Assembly (NCBI RefSeq): GCF_000003855.2
Contig: NW_003101682.1
Coordinates: forward strand, 4,871,747 to 4,935,746
Length of the DNA stretch: 64,000 nt
Reading direction: 5' to 3'
Source of the DNA: Blastomyces gilchristii SLH14081
Taxonomy: Eukaryota > Ascomycota > Eurotiomycetes > Onygenales > Ajellomycetaceae
Below are positions 20,512-32,509 of the stretch, in pieces. The number at the start of each line of letters is the position of its first letter. The stretch's first letter is position 1. Below the pieces are notes generated by a model, which ran no database searches, had not been told where the DNA came from, and saw only the letters and a list, made by a program, of their open reading frames with translations. A program made the translations under genes and the position numbers.

Positions 20512-23500
20512 CTATATCTGATTGATTTCCTTCTCTTCATATTCAGATATTTCTGAATTGAGTCATTTTCTTATAGCTGCTTGAGTTTCTGATAGAAAGT
20601 CTATTAAGTATTTAATTCCTGTCTCAGTTGAGAATAGAAATCTCATATTTAATTGATTTAGATCATACTTCTCTTTCAATCTGACTCTGAGACTATTGTA
20701 TAATGCACAGTGTATTACAATATTCTCAGAATTCTCATTTGCATTACAGAATGACCATTTTATTGAATCAAATCTATCATCAAATCTTTGTATATAAGAT
20801 TTGAAATAGCCATGTTCTAGTTTCAGCTGTATTATAGATGAGAATATTTTCTTTTTACATTTAATTGAACAAGATTTCTACTTGAGTTTTGTTTCAAATC
20901 TTGAATAATGTATACTCTTCTTTTATTTCTGTCAGCTTTCATTTCACTTGTCTAGACAAGATTCTTTTATTTTTCTCTTTATAAATGATCAGAACACAAT
21001 TTTTTGAATAGATCTGCTTAGTTCTGAATCTTTTTTTACTGCTGAATCAGCCAATTCATTGCCATGAATATTCATATAAGCAGGAACTCAGTGTAGATGA
21101 ATTATCAGCTTTGATATTCTTCTCTTTTGAATTTTTAAAACAGAGTTTAAGATCAGTTTAAGATTCATTTGATTATTATGAATCTGACTATTTCTAAGTT
21201 CTTTTAAAGCTGCTTGACTATCAGAGAATATTCATATCTCTTTCAAACTATTTCTTCTTTTATAAGATTTTATTTCAATGAGTTTGAAAGTTTTCACTAT
21301 TACAAATAGTTCAGCATCAAAGACTTCATATTCACAGTCTAAATTTCAGAAATCTGAGATAAATTTAATATTATCTTCAGTATAAGCAATGCCTGTGTCT
21401 AATCTATTCAAATTCTCATTTTTAAAGTCATCTGAATAAATCAGAATAGAGTCTTCTCTATTGATTGTGAAAATTCTCTTCAAATACTGTTTATATTCTT
21501 TCTTCTTAGATAGTTCACTTATTTATCAGTCTATAAGAGATTCAAGCTTTTCTCTTCAGAGAGATATCTTCTCATGATCAACTTTTTCAATATTTAAAGA
21601 AGAAAATTGATCTTTAATCAGAGAGTATAGTCTGTACAGTTGAGAAGATATTTTCTTTGAAGAATTATTTTCATTTCAATCAAGAAATCTATTTTAATCC
21701 AGTTTATTTTCAGAGTTAATTGATGAAAATGAAGAAGAGACTCTTTCTCTGATTATATAATTTAAGCTCATCTTTATAACTCTCAGAGCATAGTTTATAC
21801 AGGCCTTTTCAAATCTAATAGCAGAAGAAGAAATTGAAGCTTCAATTTTCATTGCTTTAATAGAAGATGATTTGAATAATCTCAGAATTCTTCTCAAAGC
21901 TCTGTTTTACAGACTTTGAAAGAGTTCAGTGAAATTCTCTTGATTATTTCATCAAACTTGAACTTTATAATCAGCTACTGAGATAATACAGACTATATAT
22001 AACTGTCTCATAGCCTGAAAGAATAGATCTCTCTCTGTATTTAATAGTCTGATTATATTGTTGAATAGTCTTTCTATCTTGACAGTTCTTTGTTGAATAT
22101 AATATTTAAAATTCAACTTAGAGTTTAATCATACTTCTAATTATTTGATATTTACACTGAGTTTAATCTCTCTATTTAAAAGAGTTAGAGATAGTTCTTT
22201 CTCATTGAATCTAGAAAAGAAATGAATTAACTCAGTTTAATTCATATTAAATTGAATTTAATTGATATCTACTCTGATAAAGATTTTCTTTACAGCTTCT
22301 TTAATCACTTTCAAATTCTCTTTAATAGTTTTTGAGCTGTAGACTAGATCAATATTATTCATATAACTTGAAGATTACACTATTCTCATATTTCTATCTT
22401 TGAATAGATATGCAGTGTATATTATAAATAAAATAAGTGAGATTGAAGATTCTTGCAGTACTTCTATTTTTATCTCAGTCTTATCTTATTTTATTTCATC
22501 AAAGAAAAGTTATATGATTCTTTTAGATATAAAACAGTTAACTCATTTTATTAGAGAAAGTGACAGTTTTAACATTCTCAAAGGCTGAATTAACTTTGAC
22601 TTTGAAACATAATTAAATACTTCTTTTATATCAATAACAACTGCAGTTGAGACCAGATCTTCATACTTTACTATTTGAATATTATGAATAACTGAGAGAA
22701 CAGTGTCAATTGCAGAACATTGTTTTCTATCTCTCATTTATTTACTGAATAAAAGAGAATTACTGATAGAGCTTATAAAAGATAGTTGAGTAGCTATTAT
22801 CTTTTCTAAAACCTTTTCTAGACAGTTTAATAGAGATATTACTTTATATAACTTAGAAATTGAAGTTTTTCTATTAGGTTTTATAAGAATCACTTCAGTG
22901 ACTTCTCTCCAGCATTCAGAATGATAATCATTTTTCAAGAGATTGAAAAAGAGCTTAAAATATTCATTCTTTAAGTAGAAGTATGTATTTTAAATAATTA
23001 AGTGATTAATTGAATCAGGCCCTGCAGTAGTTTTAACTGAACTTAAGAAGATAACTGACTCTAATTCATCTTATGTAAGATCAGGCCATTCTCAGTCATT
23101 TTCATCAATATAGTTGAGAAGTAATATATTCTCTTTCTCTGAATCTGAATCTGATGAGTTTTGAAAGAGAGTTCTTATAAAAGCTTAACATTTTTTCTCA
23201 AAAGAGTTTGCTGTATATGATTCATTCTGAAACTTATATTCTAAGATTGAAAGTTTTGCTACACTTCTTATTTTAGTATAGTTAAAAGCTTTAAAAACTT
23301 TCTTTTCTTATGCTTCTTTAAGAAATTTATTTCAGCAGTCTGATTTAGCTCTTTTAATATCTGAATAATATTTATTTCTGACAGCTTTGAACTTCTTATC
23401 AGTAATTATATCATTCTTTCAATCTCTTCTAGCAGTAGTCAATTATTTTCTTTTAGATGTAATATTCTCATTTTATTAAGATTTTGAATACTCAGAAGAC

Positions 23501-24445
23501 TTTCTCTTTGAAATATTATTTTTAACACTTGCTAGAATAATAGATGTAATGAGCTTCACTCTATTCTTAAGCATTTCATTTGAGATATCTTGATCATGAT
23601 TTCAATATAGCTCACTCTATCTTTCAGATTTTAACAGTTTTATGCTTTCTTCAACTGTCTTTCAGTCAGCTTTTTCAAAGTTAAACTGATTAGAGAGAAG
23701 AGGATTTTCACTCATTTATTCCTTACTCAGTTCAATATTAAATTGAATAATCTCATGATTTGATTCTGAAGTCTCATTTAAATCAATAAATCAGTTTATA
23801 AGTCTTTTTTCTATTAGATTTTATGACATAAAGATTAGATCTATAATAGATTTCTGTTTCATATCTTTTCTAAAGAATGTTTATTGATCAGACTTGTTAA
23901 CTAAATCTATTGAATATTTAAAGATTCATTCAATCAGATTATTGACTCTTACTGCTCTTTTATATTCTGAATTTTATCAGAGATCATGTGCATTGAAATC
24001 TTCTATAATTATAGAGTTTCTTGATGAAGTTATGTTCATAAATCCTCTATTAATTATTCAGATATTATTATTTTTCTTCAATAACTTTTCATTATAGATA
24101 TTTATGAGCTGTATAGTATCTAACTCATTCTCTTTATCTATACTATCACTCACTAGAATATCAGAATCAGACATAATATCAAAACTTAGATTAAATTGAT
24201 ATCTTGATCTCTTTCTTTCATAGATCACTACTCTTGACTTTATCTCAGACTTTTAAGATAGAAAGCAGTAGTAGGTTAAATGAGAAATAACATATTTTTA
24301 CTCAGTATTAAAATTCAGCTTCTAAAGCAGTATAAAATTAACTTTTTATTCAAATGCAATTTAAAGATAAGAATAAAGATAATTTGAGTTTCTATTCACA
24401 TTATTTTAAATAAATGTAATTTTTGAAGAGTTTTTAAACTTTTTT
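20512..24445 (-). pseudogene. LINE-1 ORF2 remnant (endonuclease, RT, RNase H)
   Basis: The minus-strand frame, broken by many stops, matches LINE-3 ORF2 throughout. The endonuclease is at about 24400-23750, RT at about 23100-21950 and RNase H at about 21480-21000. The Cys/His motif with EHIIIHC-like spacing is near 20750. The RT catalytic box reads YMNN at 22365-22354 where LINE-2 has YVDD, so both aspartates are lost. Active ORF2 would nick chromosomal DNA and prime reverse transcription at the nick. The end is set at the TAG-equivalent at 20512 aligned with LINE-3. Confidence 0.82.
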
Positions 24446-24463
24446 ATTATTTTTATTGTATAT

Positions 24464-26092
24464 TCATACTAAAAGAGAGTAGAGTAGAATCTAATCACTA
24501 TTATCAGATAGTAGATTATAACTATTCTGAAAAGTAGAAATCTCAATTGCTTACATTATATCTAGTTTATTATCAGAGTCATTTCTCAAGTCTCTAATCT
24601 TAATAAGAGTTTGAGAATTCAAATTCTGTTTACATTTAGCTAAAGAATTGAGGTTTGAAGATTTAGATAGTTAAGAGTTTCTTCTTTTTGAGCTTACAGT
24701 TGTGAGTTTACTGACTTAACTATTCTCTTCAGTTCTAGATTTGCTTTGAGCTGCATCTTTTCTTCAGTTCTTTTAAGTTCTTGAAGTAAACATACATTCT
24801 TTTGAGCTAGATATATGTTTTTCTTTACAATTAGAGCATTTAAGCATAGTGTATTAATCTATTTCATCTCTTTTTGAGCATGTTTCATATTTATACTCAC
24901 TAGTTTTGTAATCTCTGATACAGAATGCATATTTTAAGTCTCTAAAATAGAAGATTACAAAGTGTTCATATCTTTGACAGTTTGAACACTGTATTTGAGC
25001 TTTGAGATTCATTCTTGAGTCTTTGTATTCATGAACTCTCATTTTCAAATCTGTTACTTCTACTTCAGAGATCTTTGACTGTTCAAGTGTCTTTATATAT
25101 ACTAGAACAGAGGCATTTCTTCTACTTTGTCTGAACTCAATTGAATTTAGTCACACAGACTCTTTTCTCAGTTGAATAGAGTTGTATTCTTCTAATTCAT
25201 TTTTAAGAAGTAGTATTTCTTCTTCACAGTCAAAAATTTCAACTGAAATATTATAAAGAATGAATTTGTCTTACTTTTTATCTCTCTCAGATAGAATTAT
25301 TATGTTTAACAAAGATTCTATTACTGATTTTTAGAGATTGTCATTCTGAATAAGAAATTCTGCACTGAATTCAGACATTGTAGTCAGAATAATGAAGTTT
25401 TCAAAGAAGAATGACTCAATTGAAGCTATAACTAATTTTTGAACTTTAATATCAGTTATTAACTGAGAAAAGAACTACTGATTAATTTCATTTCTAATTC
25501 TGAAAATGAGATTTGAGTTTAGCTTGTTCTTTTGCAAGATATTCTGATTTAAGACTTTAAGAATAAGTCTTCTATTTCTGAAGATTTGAAAGTTTTTCTT
25601 CTTTTACATTTTTTTCTTCACTTTTCTATGAATAGAAGTATGAGTATTATTCTTCTCAGTTTTCTCAGGATTTTGAGCAGATTTTGAGATAGTAGATTTA
25701 GAGACAGCAGATTCAGCTACTTGAGTATATATTTTCTTCTGATTTCAAGAAGAAGAAGAAGTGGAAAAAGAGAAAGAAGAGCAAGATGAGAAGTCAGTGA
25801 TTATACTAGAAATTTTCAATGTTTTTTGAACTGTGTTTGAAATTCTGAGTTTGAACTTGATCATCTTCTGTAGTTATCTAGTCTGAGTATGAAGAATTAA
25901 CAGAACTTCTTTATTCATCTCACTCAGACACTACTTTTCAAGAATCTTGCTTGCTTTTTCAAGTTTCTGTATTTCAAGAACTTGTTATTTCTCTATTTCT
26001 TCTTTCTTTCTTCTCTTCAGAATTTCAATCTCAGAAATAGTATTTGAGAAAGCATCTTTTTTCACATCAAGTGAGTGTATTTTTAAACTCAT
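24464..26092 (-). pseudogene. LINE-1 ORF1 (gag-like) remnant
   Basis: The start is set at the Met codon 26092-26090, which begins MSLKIHSLDVKKDAF as in the other two copies. The end is a TGA at 24466-24464, aligned with the stop of LINE-3. The middle has a Ser/Ala/Lys-rich linker. The C-terminal third has paired zinc knuckles (IQCSNCQRYEHFVIF, YAFCIRDYKTSEYKYETCSK) typical of Tad1-type ORF1 proteins, which bind the LINE RNA. Cys and His positions are partly changed to Tyr or Phe. Confidence 0.78.
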
Positions 26093-27069
26093 TATTCTCA
26101 CTCAATGAAAAGTTGATCAGACTGTTTTAATTAAAATATGTATTAAACTCTTTTGAAAAGTTAGTCAGACTGTTTCAATTAAGAGATTTCTAAGTCTGTT
26201 TTCAATTAAAAAGTTGGTCAGACTGTTTTAAAAGAAGAATAAAAGACTTTTGTATATAAAATATCTCATTTTTTTCACACTAGTTCAGTAACTAGGTTAG
26301 ATTTTTGAAGAGAATCTAATAAACTAGAATTGATTTTTGAGATAAATTAATAAAATCTTTACAATCTCTTTCTTGAAATACAGTGAGAAAAAGTATAATA
26401 TCAATTGATAATAAATCAGATAATATGACAGTTTTTAAGAGAAAAACTGACAAAAAATAAATCAATTTTTTACAGAGAAATTGATTAAAACTATTTAATT
26501 TTATTCTAAATTATTCAATTCTTCTCACACAACAAGTGTGCAACTCAAATCAGTTAATAAAGAGTGTAAAAAAGAATTAAGTATTAATAAACACTCTTCA
26601 GTCACTGAAAAAGTAATTCTTACTTAAAAGAATATGAAATTATAACAGAAAATAACTCTGTTTTTAATTCTTTATAAGAATATTATATAAAACTCAGAGA
26701 AAAATATCTTACTTTTTTAAGAGAAGTAAAAAACTATTTCTAAGATCTTTTTTTTTTTTACATTAACTGCTGCAGAAGAATGAGATAGAAACTACTAAGA
26801 TATACACTACTGTATATCTTCTATCAAGACTTTCTCTCTTCAGAGTCTTGATATTATAGAGAATATAAGTCTGTTTCTATACAATAATATAAATATTATC
26901 AGCAGGATGTAGAGAAACTGGTTATTTATATCTCAAAATAGAAGACTTTGTCAATGATTATATTAATATAGAGTTAATTCTCAAATTCAATAGAAATCTA
27001 GTATTGCTGTTCTCAATCTCTTACAGAATCTATTGAATATTGAGATATTAAAACTAGATTTAATATATC
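26093..27069 (-). other. LINE-1 leader between 5' units and ORF1
   Basis: AT-rich and without an ORF. Next to ORF1 (about 26110-26230) are three loose copies of a motif containing GTCAGACTGTTT, better preserved in LINE-3. Confidence 0.6.
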
Positions 27070-27430
27070 TCACTGTGCAGGGATCAAAGGCTCAGTCAGA
27101 TCTTGAGATATATTGATTTTATAGTTGTTGTGTCTGCTGATTATGTATTGAGTACAGTTGTGAAGGTATCTCTTTGTATTTTTCTGCTGAGGATGGGCCA
27201 GATTGGAAGAGGCGGTACAAGGGTGGGACTTGGTGTTGATGTCTTGGTATGTCAAAGACAGAGAGGGTTTTTCACGGAGAATGCACTTCAGATGTGTCCG
27301 TTGATTAACTATGTGCTTGATACTATTGCCGAGGTATCTTTTTGTATTTTTCTGCCGGAGATGGGCCAGATTGAGAAGGGCGGTACGTGGGTGGGACTTG
27401 GTGTTGATGTTTTGAAACATCAAAGATAGA
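27070..27430 (-). repeat. Two tandem ~165-bp units in LINE-1 5' region
   Basis: The segment GTTGATGTCTTGGTATGTC at 27235 recurs as a mutated copy at 27402, 167 bp away, and the sequence between matches along its length. In translation the duplication shows as INTKSHPxTA..NLAH..QKNTKRYL occurring twice. The frame is open on both strands, so I treat it as a promoter-type repeat and not as a protein. Confidence 0.75.
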
Positions 27431-27479
27431 CAGGGTTTTCATGGAAGTTGCTTCTCAGATATCTCCACAATTACAGATC

Positions 27480-27766
27480 AGGGATCTTTCAAAATCAAGA
27501 AGATTGGTGCATATGATTAGGTCACTTTGCCTTACAATTTGTATGGCAATTTGGCCCGGGGTTGTGGTGTGGTAGGGGTGAACAGGGGATAATCCCATGC
27601 AGGAGTTTCGAACAACATCTGGTTCATGTTTGGCTGGATAACTCCATCACCACACGGGGTATGCGGTCGGCGATGGGGTCAAAATGCTTGTATGATCGAG
27701 GGCTTTTCGATGGATCTATCGGCGGGTTCTTATTCGAAAAATTGAGCGAGTTCGTGGTGGAGCGCT
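27480..27766 (-). promoter_or_regulatory. LINE-1 GC-rich 5' tip (RIP-spared)
   Basis: This is the 5' end of the LINE, conserved in all three copies (41985-42246 and 54827-55090), and it starts AGCGCTCC on the minus strand. It keeps CpG, CC and GG that are almost absent elsewhere. As the 5' end of a LINE it is the expected place for an internal promoter; no specific box is identified. Confidence 0.55.
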
Positions 27767-27795
27767 GAATGTTGATTTCTTAGTGAAGAGTTATG

Positions 27796-28370
27796 AGTTC
27801 AGATCAGTATATCTACTGTTCAGTAAGCTTATAAGTAATTAGAAAATACTTAAGATTCTTATAATCTGTGATTATCTCAAATTTAAAGATACTTCAGAGT
27901 TCAGAGTCTCATTCTTATAAACAGTATACTATTATGAGAAGTTTCTTATTATAGATCTCATAATTGCACTCAGCAGAACTCAGTTTCTTAGAGATAAAAA
28001 TACATAGTTATAAGATATCTTCATTATTATATTATAATATAGCTTCTTCTATAATATAGTCAGAGAAGTCAGCTTCAACAACTGTTTAATAATCCGAGTT
28101 AAATATTATTAGTAGAGAGATATTAAGGAATATCTTCTTTATTTATATAAATACAGCTTCAGTGTCTGCTAATTATTAAAATACTGAGTTCTTCTTAATA
28201 AGTTCTGTAAGTGATCTAGCAATATCTGAGAAGTTTTGTATAAGTTATTAATACAAGTTAGCAAATTCAATGACGCTTTATATATCTTTCACAGTGTATA
28301 AAGCTTCTCATTTGAGAACAGCAGAAACTTTCTTAGAGTTTATTCAGATCTTCTTATTAGCTTCTATAAT
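27796..28370 (-). pseudogene. GypC RT thumb and RNase H remnant (inverted piece)
   Basis: The reverse complement from 28370 reads IEANKKI*INSKK, which continues directly from the GypC RT at 16994 (STKYLDFT). About 28200 shows an RT connection segment (...LVLITYTKLL..), and about 28000-27850 reads SKKLSSAECNYEIYNKKLLIIVYCL, the RNase H of Gypsy elements. It stops at AGTTCAGATCAGT (27796-27808), the target duplication of a LINE, and resumes in plus orientation at 62951. The piece is in the opposite orientation to the rest of GypC, which is evidence for an inversion. Confidence 0.82.
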
Positions 28371-28628
28371 TGTAAGAATAAGTGCTCGCAGGCAATTATT
28401 CAGATGTTTGCAGCTTGGCGTGATATATACTGTTAACTACTAGAAGTATTCATGATAGAAAGACAAAATATAGAGATTAAATGTATAATAGTATTCAAGC
28501 TGAGTTGTGAATAGTATTCATGAACCTCAGTCTATATAGTTATATGTAGTCAAGAGCTGCTAACTGTATTAATTATATAAGAGATAGAAATAGAGATAAA
28601 GAATTCATAAGAAGCAGAATTTCTTATA
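28371..28628 (-). repeat. GypB-1 3' LTR (258 bp, inverted)
   Basis: It matches 17968-18225 along its length and starts directly after the GypC target duplication ATAAT (28366-28370). The GypB-1 5' LTR is at 16995, in opposite orientation. Confidence 0.9.
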
Positions 28629-29362
28629 TATTCTCTTCTCTCTAAAACTTTATTCACAAAGTCTTTCACTGAGTAATTTCATAGAATCAGGCTCAGTACT
28701 GCAGTGATACTTGCTAAAAATTCTTTATATCTATAAAAATCTCAGTGAGGAAAAATCTCTTGTTATTATAAAGAGAAGAGAGTCTGTCACTCAGTTTCTT
28801 ATTCTACAAGATTCTTTATAATCTACAGATCTTTCTCTTACTATTATACAGATTCATCTCATATCTTTTATACAGAAGAATTTCAGCTGACTCTCAATCA
28901 TTTCTGTGAGATTCTTTTATAATCATCATACAGATTCATTCTGCATCTTTCAATCTGAAGAATTTTAGTTAATCTTCAATTATTTTTCTATGAGATTCTT
29001 ATATAATCATTATACAAATTCATTCTGCAGATGAATCACTTTCTATAAGATTATTCTTATTAAAGACAAGCATTTATAAGTTGATCTTTTACTTATTCTT
29101 ATAAATTATTATTCTTTAACACTGTAGAGTTGTAAGAAATTTTTCATTCTTTCATCAACTCTATAGAATTGTAGAATCAAGATATTCACAGTCTGCAATC
29201 ACTCTTTATAATTATATAAAATCATTCAGATCTATAATTTATAATTACTCTTTATTTGCTAGAGTAATCTGACTGTTCTGTGAGATTACTTATAGTGTAA
29301 ACAAACTCTTCTAGAGTAGTATAAATATCTCAGATCTGTTTATAGAATCTCATCTTCTTTTC

Positions 29363-29714
29363 ACCCCGGTGGCTGAATGGTTAATGCAGCCACCTGGTAG
29401 CCCCTTGATATGAGAAACCAAGACGCGTGAGTTCGAAACCCGCAGAGAATACATTAAATCCAGAACTCAAGCACCTCAGGTTTCTAATAAATACAGAGAT
29501 GTATAGATCGCTTCAATGAATTGCTCTATGTTTCTGAGCTGAGAAGTTATTATCACATATATCTCATTGTCACTTCTTTGTATTTTCCTATGTTCTTGTT
29601 ATCTTGATGTGATCTTAACACCTGTATTTCCTTCTGTATAATCAACACTTGATCTGTATTTAACATCACGCAAGAACTCATCATAAGCTCTGCTTGCATA
29701 TGAGTATAATGAAA

Positions 29715-29750
<36 letters not shown>

Positions 29751-29767
29751 TAATAATAATAATAATT
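29363..29767 (+). mobile_element. SINE-1: tRNA-derived SINE in GypB-1
   Basis: The head resembles a class II (Leu/Ser-type) tRNA gene: A-box-like TGGCTGAATGG (29370-29380) and B-box-like GTTCGAAACC (29431-29440) with a T-stem. It is followed by a ~250-bp body unrelated to tRNA and an (AAT)n tail. It is flanked by ATCTTCTTTTC (29352-29362) and ATCTTCTTGTC (29768-29778), an 11-bp duplication, and the empty site exists in GypB-2 near 18868. The 3' end (TATAATGAAAGAATAAT) resembles the LINE 3' end. It encodes no protein and would rely on the LINE enzyme. Confidence 0.87.
29370..29440 (+). promoter_or_regulatory. Internal Pol III-type promoter of SINE-1 (A and B boxes)
   Basis: The A-box-like (29370-29380) and B-box-like (29431-29440) elements are spaced as in a tRNA gene with a long variable arm. 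Confidence 0.65.
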
Positions 29768-30041
29768 ATCTTCTTGTCTCTTTTTCTATAATAGCTCTTA
29801 TTTTTATAAACTGTGAGTATCTTCATTCATCTGCAAAGTGTTTTCATTCAGATGATAGAGAGAGAGTATTTCTAACAATATCTGTATATTAATTCAAGAA
29901 CTTCTTAAGAATAAAAATTTTTCAATTTTAATATCTTTATAAATAATATTTAACTATTACTAAGCTTCTTATAAGTATCTCTGTAACTTTTCTAATTACT
30001 TTTTATCAGCTAATGAAGTAGAGATATTATCACTGATAACA

Positions 30042-30740
30042 GTGTCTTCACTTCTTTTAGTTCTGTCCTCACATCTAATCTTTGAGTCAGTAGTTAACTT
30101 TATATCTTTCTCAGATCAGTCTCTGACTCTTAGTAGTATAGTCTCATTCTATACTATAAGTCTTTTTATAAGTAATTTCTTACAGACTCTAGTTAACAGT
30201 TTCTGCAAAGCTCTCAGTACTGTTAGTACTCTCTATGATCTTACAGATCTATAATCACTCTCTTTTCTACTCACATAATCTCTGATCAGATATATGCAAA
30301 TATGTCTAGATTATCTATTAACAGTTCTCATATCACAGTACATTTTGACAATTCTATTATCAATGAGAGATGAGTTCTTAAGTACTTATAAAATTCAGAT
30401 AATTAAGATAATGTGAATATTATGAATTTATAACAGAAGTTGATCTGAGTAGATAAACTCTCTCTTTATATCTCAATTATTTTCAGGCTGAATATTTCAA
30501 CATAACTGAGAAAGTGAATACAGCTTTATAAGAGATATCTGATTATATATATAGATGATCAGCTCTCAAGACTCTGCTACAACTATATATACTCTGATAT
30601 CTGACTTTCTTAAAGTCTGTACATTTCTGATAATCTTTGTATTAAATATAATAATTATCTGTACTGTGAGTATGATACTCTTTACTTCTTTAAAGAGAAA
30701 AATTGATAGTTACAGAGAGATTGAGTGTCATGAATATTAA
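30042..30740 (+). other. Antisense open region in GypB-1 3' part (candidate)
   Basis: Opposite to the element's own sense strand, one frame is open at 30042-30254 and again at 30555-30740, with mostly TGA/TAG between. It is Ser/Leu-rich. Near its end there is a hydrophobic stretch CTFLIIFVLNIIIICTV followed by the basic SLKRKIDSYRE, reminiscent of a single-pass membrane segment. GypB-2 has the same C-terminal part (about 19620-19810), including the hydrophobic run and SLKGRIDSYRE. I do not recognise a family, and it may be chance openness of AT-rich DNA. Confidence 0.3.
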
Positions 30741-31968
30741 GAATATAAATATGAATTTTCTTTTTTTTTCTTTATTAATCTCTAAATTATGTTCACAGTT
30801 CTGTTTTTATTTTTCTTTATTTTTCACTTTAATAATAATATAATTTCTTCATTTCTTTATATATACTGTAAACTGTTCATCTCAGTAGAAACTTATCATC
30901 TTTATAGACTGAGATTTATAAATAACAGTATTAATATCTTTATTATAATCAGATTCTTAGCAAAGACTATATTATTCTGACTTATCAGAATTCATAGTAT
31001 AAAAGTTATATCTCAGCTTCTACAGATATCTTATCTACTCAGATAATTCTTAAGTGAACTTATTCATCTTATCAGAATACTCTTATCATTGAATCTTGAA
31101 TTAAAGCTTATAATCTCACTTCTCTGAGTTAATAAGTTCTTTAATCTGATATTCTCTTTCACTCTCTAATATTTTATGAACAGAGTGATGAGTCACAGAA
31201 TTCTCTTCTAAGAATTTCTTATATTTATAAAGTAAAGAGATATGAAAAATATTATATATCTATAACTCAGATAATAGTTTTAATCTGTAAAACTGTAAAC
31301 TAACTTTCTTTATAATCTTATAAGACTCTGTTTATAAGAGATTCAGTCTCTTACTAGATCTTTATATAATGATATTTTCTAGACTTAGTCAGACTCTATT
31401 ATCTTTCTTAAAACTCTTTATAATATACTTGAAGTTATAGTATCTCTTCTAATACTCTTAAGTCTTTCTCAAGAATTTATAAGCTTTCTTCTGAATATTC
31501 TGAATTCTCTTAGCTTGTTCACAGATATTATTACACTCTATAGTATACTCTCATAAGTTTATCAAGATTATCTGTGAGTGAGTCTCAGTGAGTATTTCAA
31601 AGAGAGTTTTATCTATACTGATATACTTTGAGTTATTATATATAAACTCTGTAAGTAATAATTAATACACTCAGTCATTCTAATTATAATTAACAAAGTA
31701 TCACAGATACTGTTTTAGTATACTTATCAGATATTCTATCTAATTATCTGTCTATTAATAAAAAGTCATACTTAGATCTTATAAGATCTTTAGTATAGTT
31801 ATCAGATTAGATTAGAACTCTTCTTTGAAAATTAATTCTCTATCTAAGATAATATTCATAGATAATTCATATAACTGAATCATATTGTAAATAAAGATAT
31901 AAGTTAAATTCTTTGACTTTAAGTTCTTGTAAGTGAGTATAAAGTATGTTATCTTGATAAAGTAATCT

Positions 31969-32501
31969 TGTCACGCCCCCGGCCGCGCCAAGGCCCCGCT
32001 GCAGTTTCACACAGCTCATCACTTCCATGCGGATGATTTCATTCTGTCTGAACTGGTTTTCAACCACTCTATGACATCATTCGAATATATCATAGAAAGA
32101 TTCAATTGATGAATATGAGAACCTCACTTCTATACAAGATCAGCAGATTACTCTTTCTTAATAGTGAGACACTGCTGAGGTATCACTTCAGCCATTCTCA
32201 CTTGTGAAATAAGAGAAGAGTATCTGCTCATTATCTATATAAAATAACTAGATGCTGGCTTCTCATCAAAGAAGTCAGTGATTCATTTTTCTCCTACTGA
32301 AATATATATAAGAGTTACTATATTTCTCATACAATCTTCTTAGTATACTAAGTATTATATCTGTGATATTCTCACAATAACTCTGTAGTCTACAAGCTCA
32401 CTATTTAAGCAAGATAGTCAAGCTCACTTATACAGCTTCTTAAACAACTACTTCTATATAATACTGCTGACTAGTTACTGTTTTGATTCTATTATGTTAC
32501 A
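31969..32501 (+). repeat. GypA-2 5' LTR (533 bp)
   Basis: It starts TGTCACGCCCCCGGCCGCG and ends ATGTTACA. The first ~65 bp are unmutated, and the rest is AT-shifted. Confidence 0.92.
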
Positions 32502-32509
32502 ATTTGAAT

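Larger units (their letters stand above)
20135..27795 (-). mobile_element. LINE-1: Tad1-like non-LTR retrotransposon, full length
   Basis: Read on the minus strand: GC-rich 5' tip (27766-27480), two tandem ~165-bp units (about 27430-27070), an AT-rich leader, ORF1 (gag with zinc knuckles), ORF2 (endonuclease, RT, RNase H, terminal Cys/His motif), a 3' UTR and a (TAA)n tail at the left end. The two sides carry different target duplications: ACAGATATCTTATC on the left, and AGTTCAGATCAGT (27796-27808) on the right. Each finds its partner beside LINE-3. LINE-1 is therefore probably a hybrid made by recombination between two inverted copies. Confidence 0.9.
28629..31968 (-). mobile_element. GypB-1, right part: 3' region to integrase, holding SINE-1
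   Basis: Read leftwards from 31968, this is the end of integrase and the chromodomain (about 31968-31040) and then the 3' non-pol region to the LTR. 28629-29362 and 29768-31040 align with GypB-2 18226-20134. SINE-1 interrupts at 29363. GypA-2 interrupts at 31968 with the duplication AATCT (31964-31968 and 47849-47853), and GypB-1 resumes at 47854. Confidence 0.83.

Noticed and set aside
22400..22588. ORFs starting MNRYAVYI at 22400, 36475 and 60687
   Set aside because: They are antisense shadows of the LINE RT region in the three copies.
25700..25800. Ser/Lys-rich ORF fragments as a separate host protein
   Set aside because: They are the linker of LINE ORF1 and recur at the same place in all three copies.
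27562..27768. Plus-strand ORFs at 27562-27768 and 41956-42267 in GC-rich DNA (possible host gene)
   Set aside because: They lie antisense to the LINE 5' tip, exist in all LINE copies and start in different places. GC content alone made them look gene-like.
29363..29450. A genuine tRNA gene at 29363 or 48870
   Set aside because: The head has A and B boxes, but it is joined to a shared body and (AAT)n tail and flanked by target duplications, so it is a SINE. The acceptor stem does not close.
29599..29826. Minus-strand ORF with a long Ile run
   Set aside because: The Ile run is the (AAT)n tail of SINE-1 translated.
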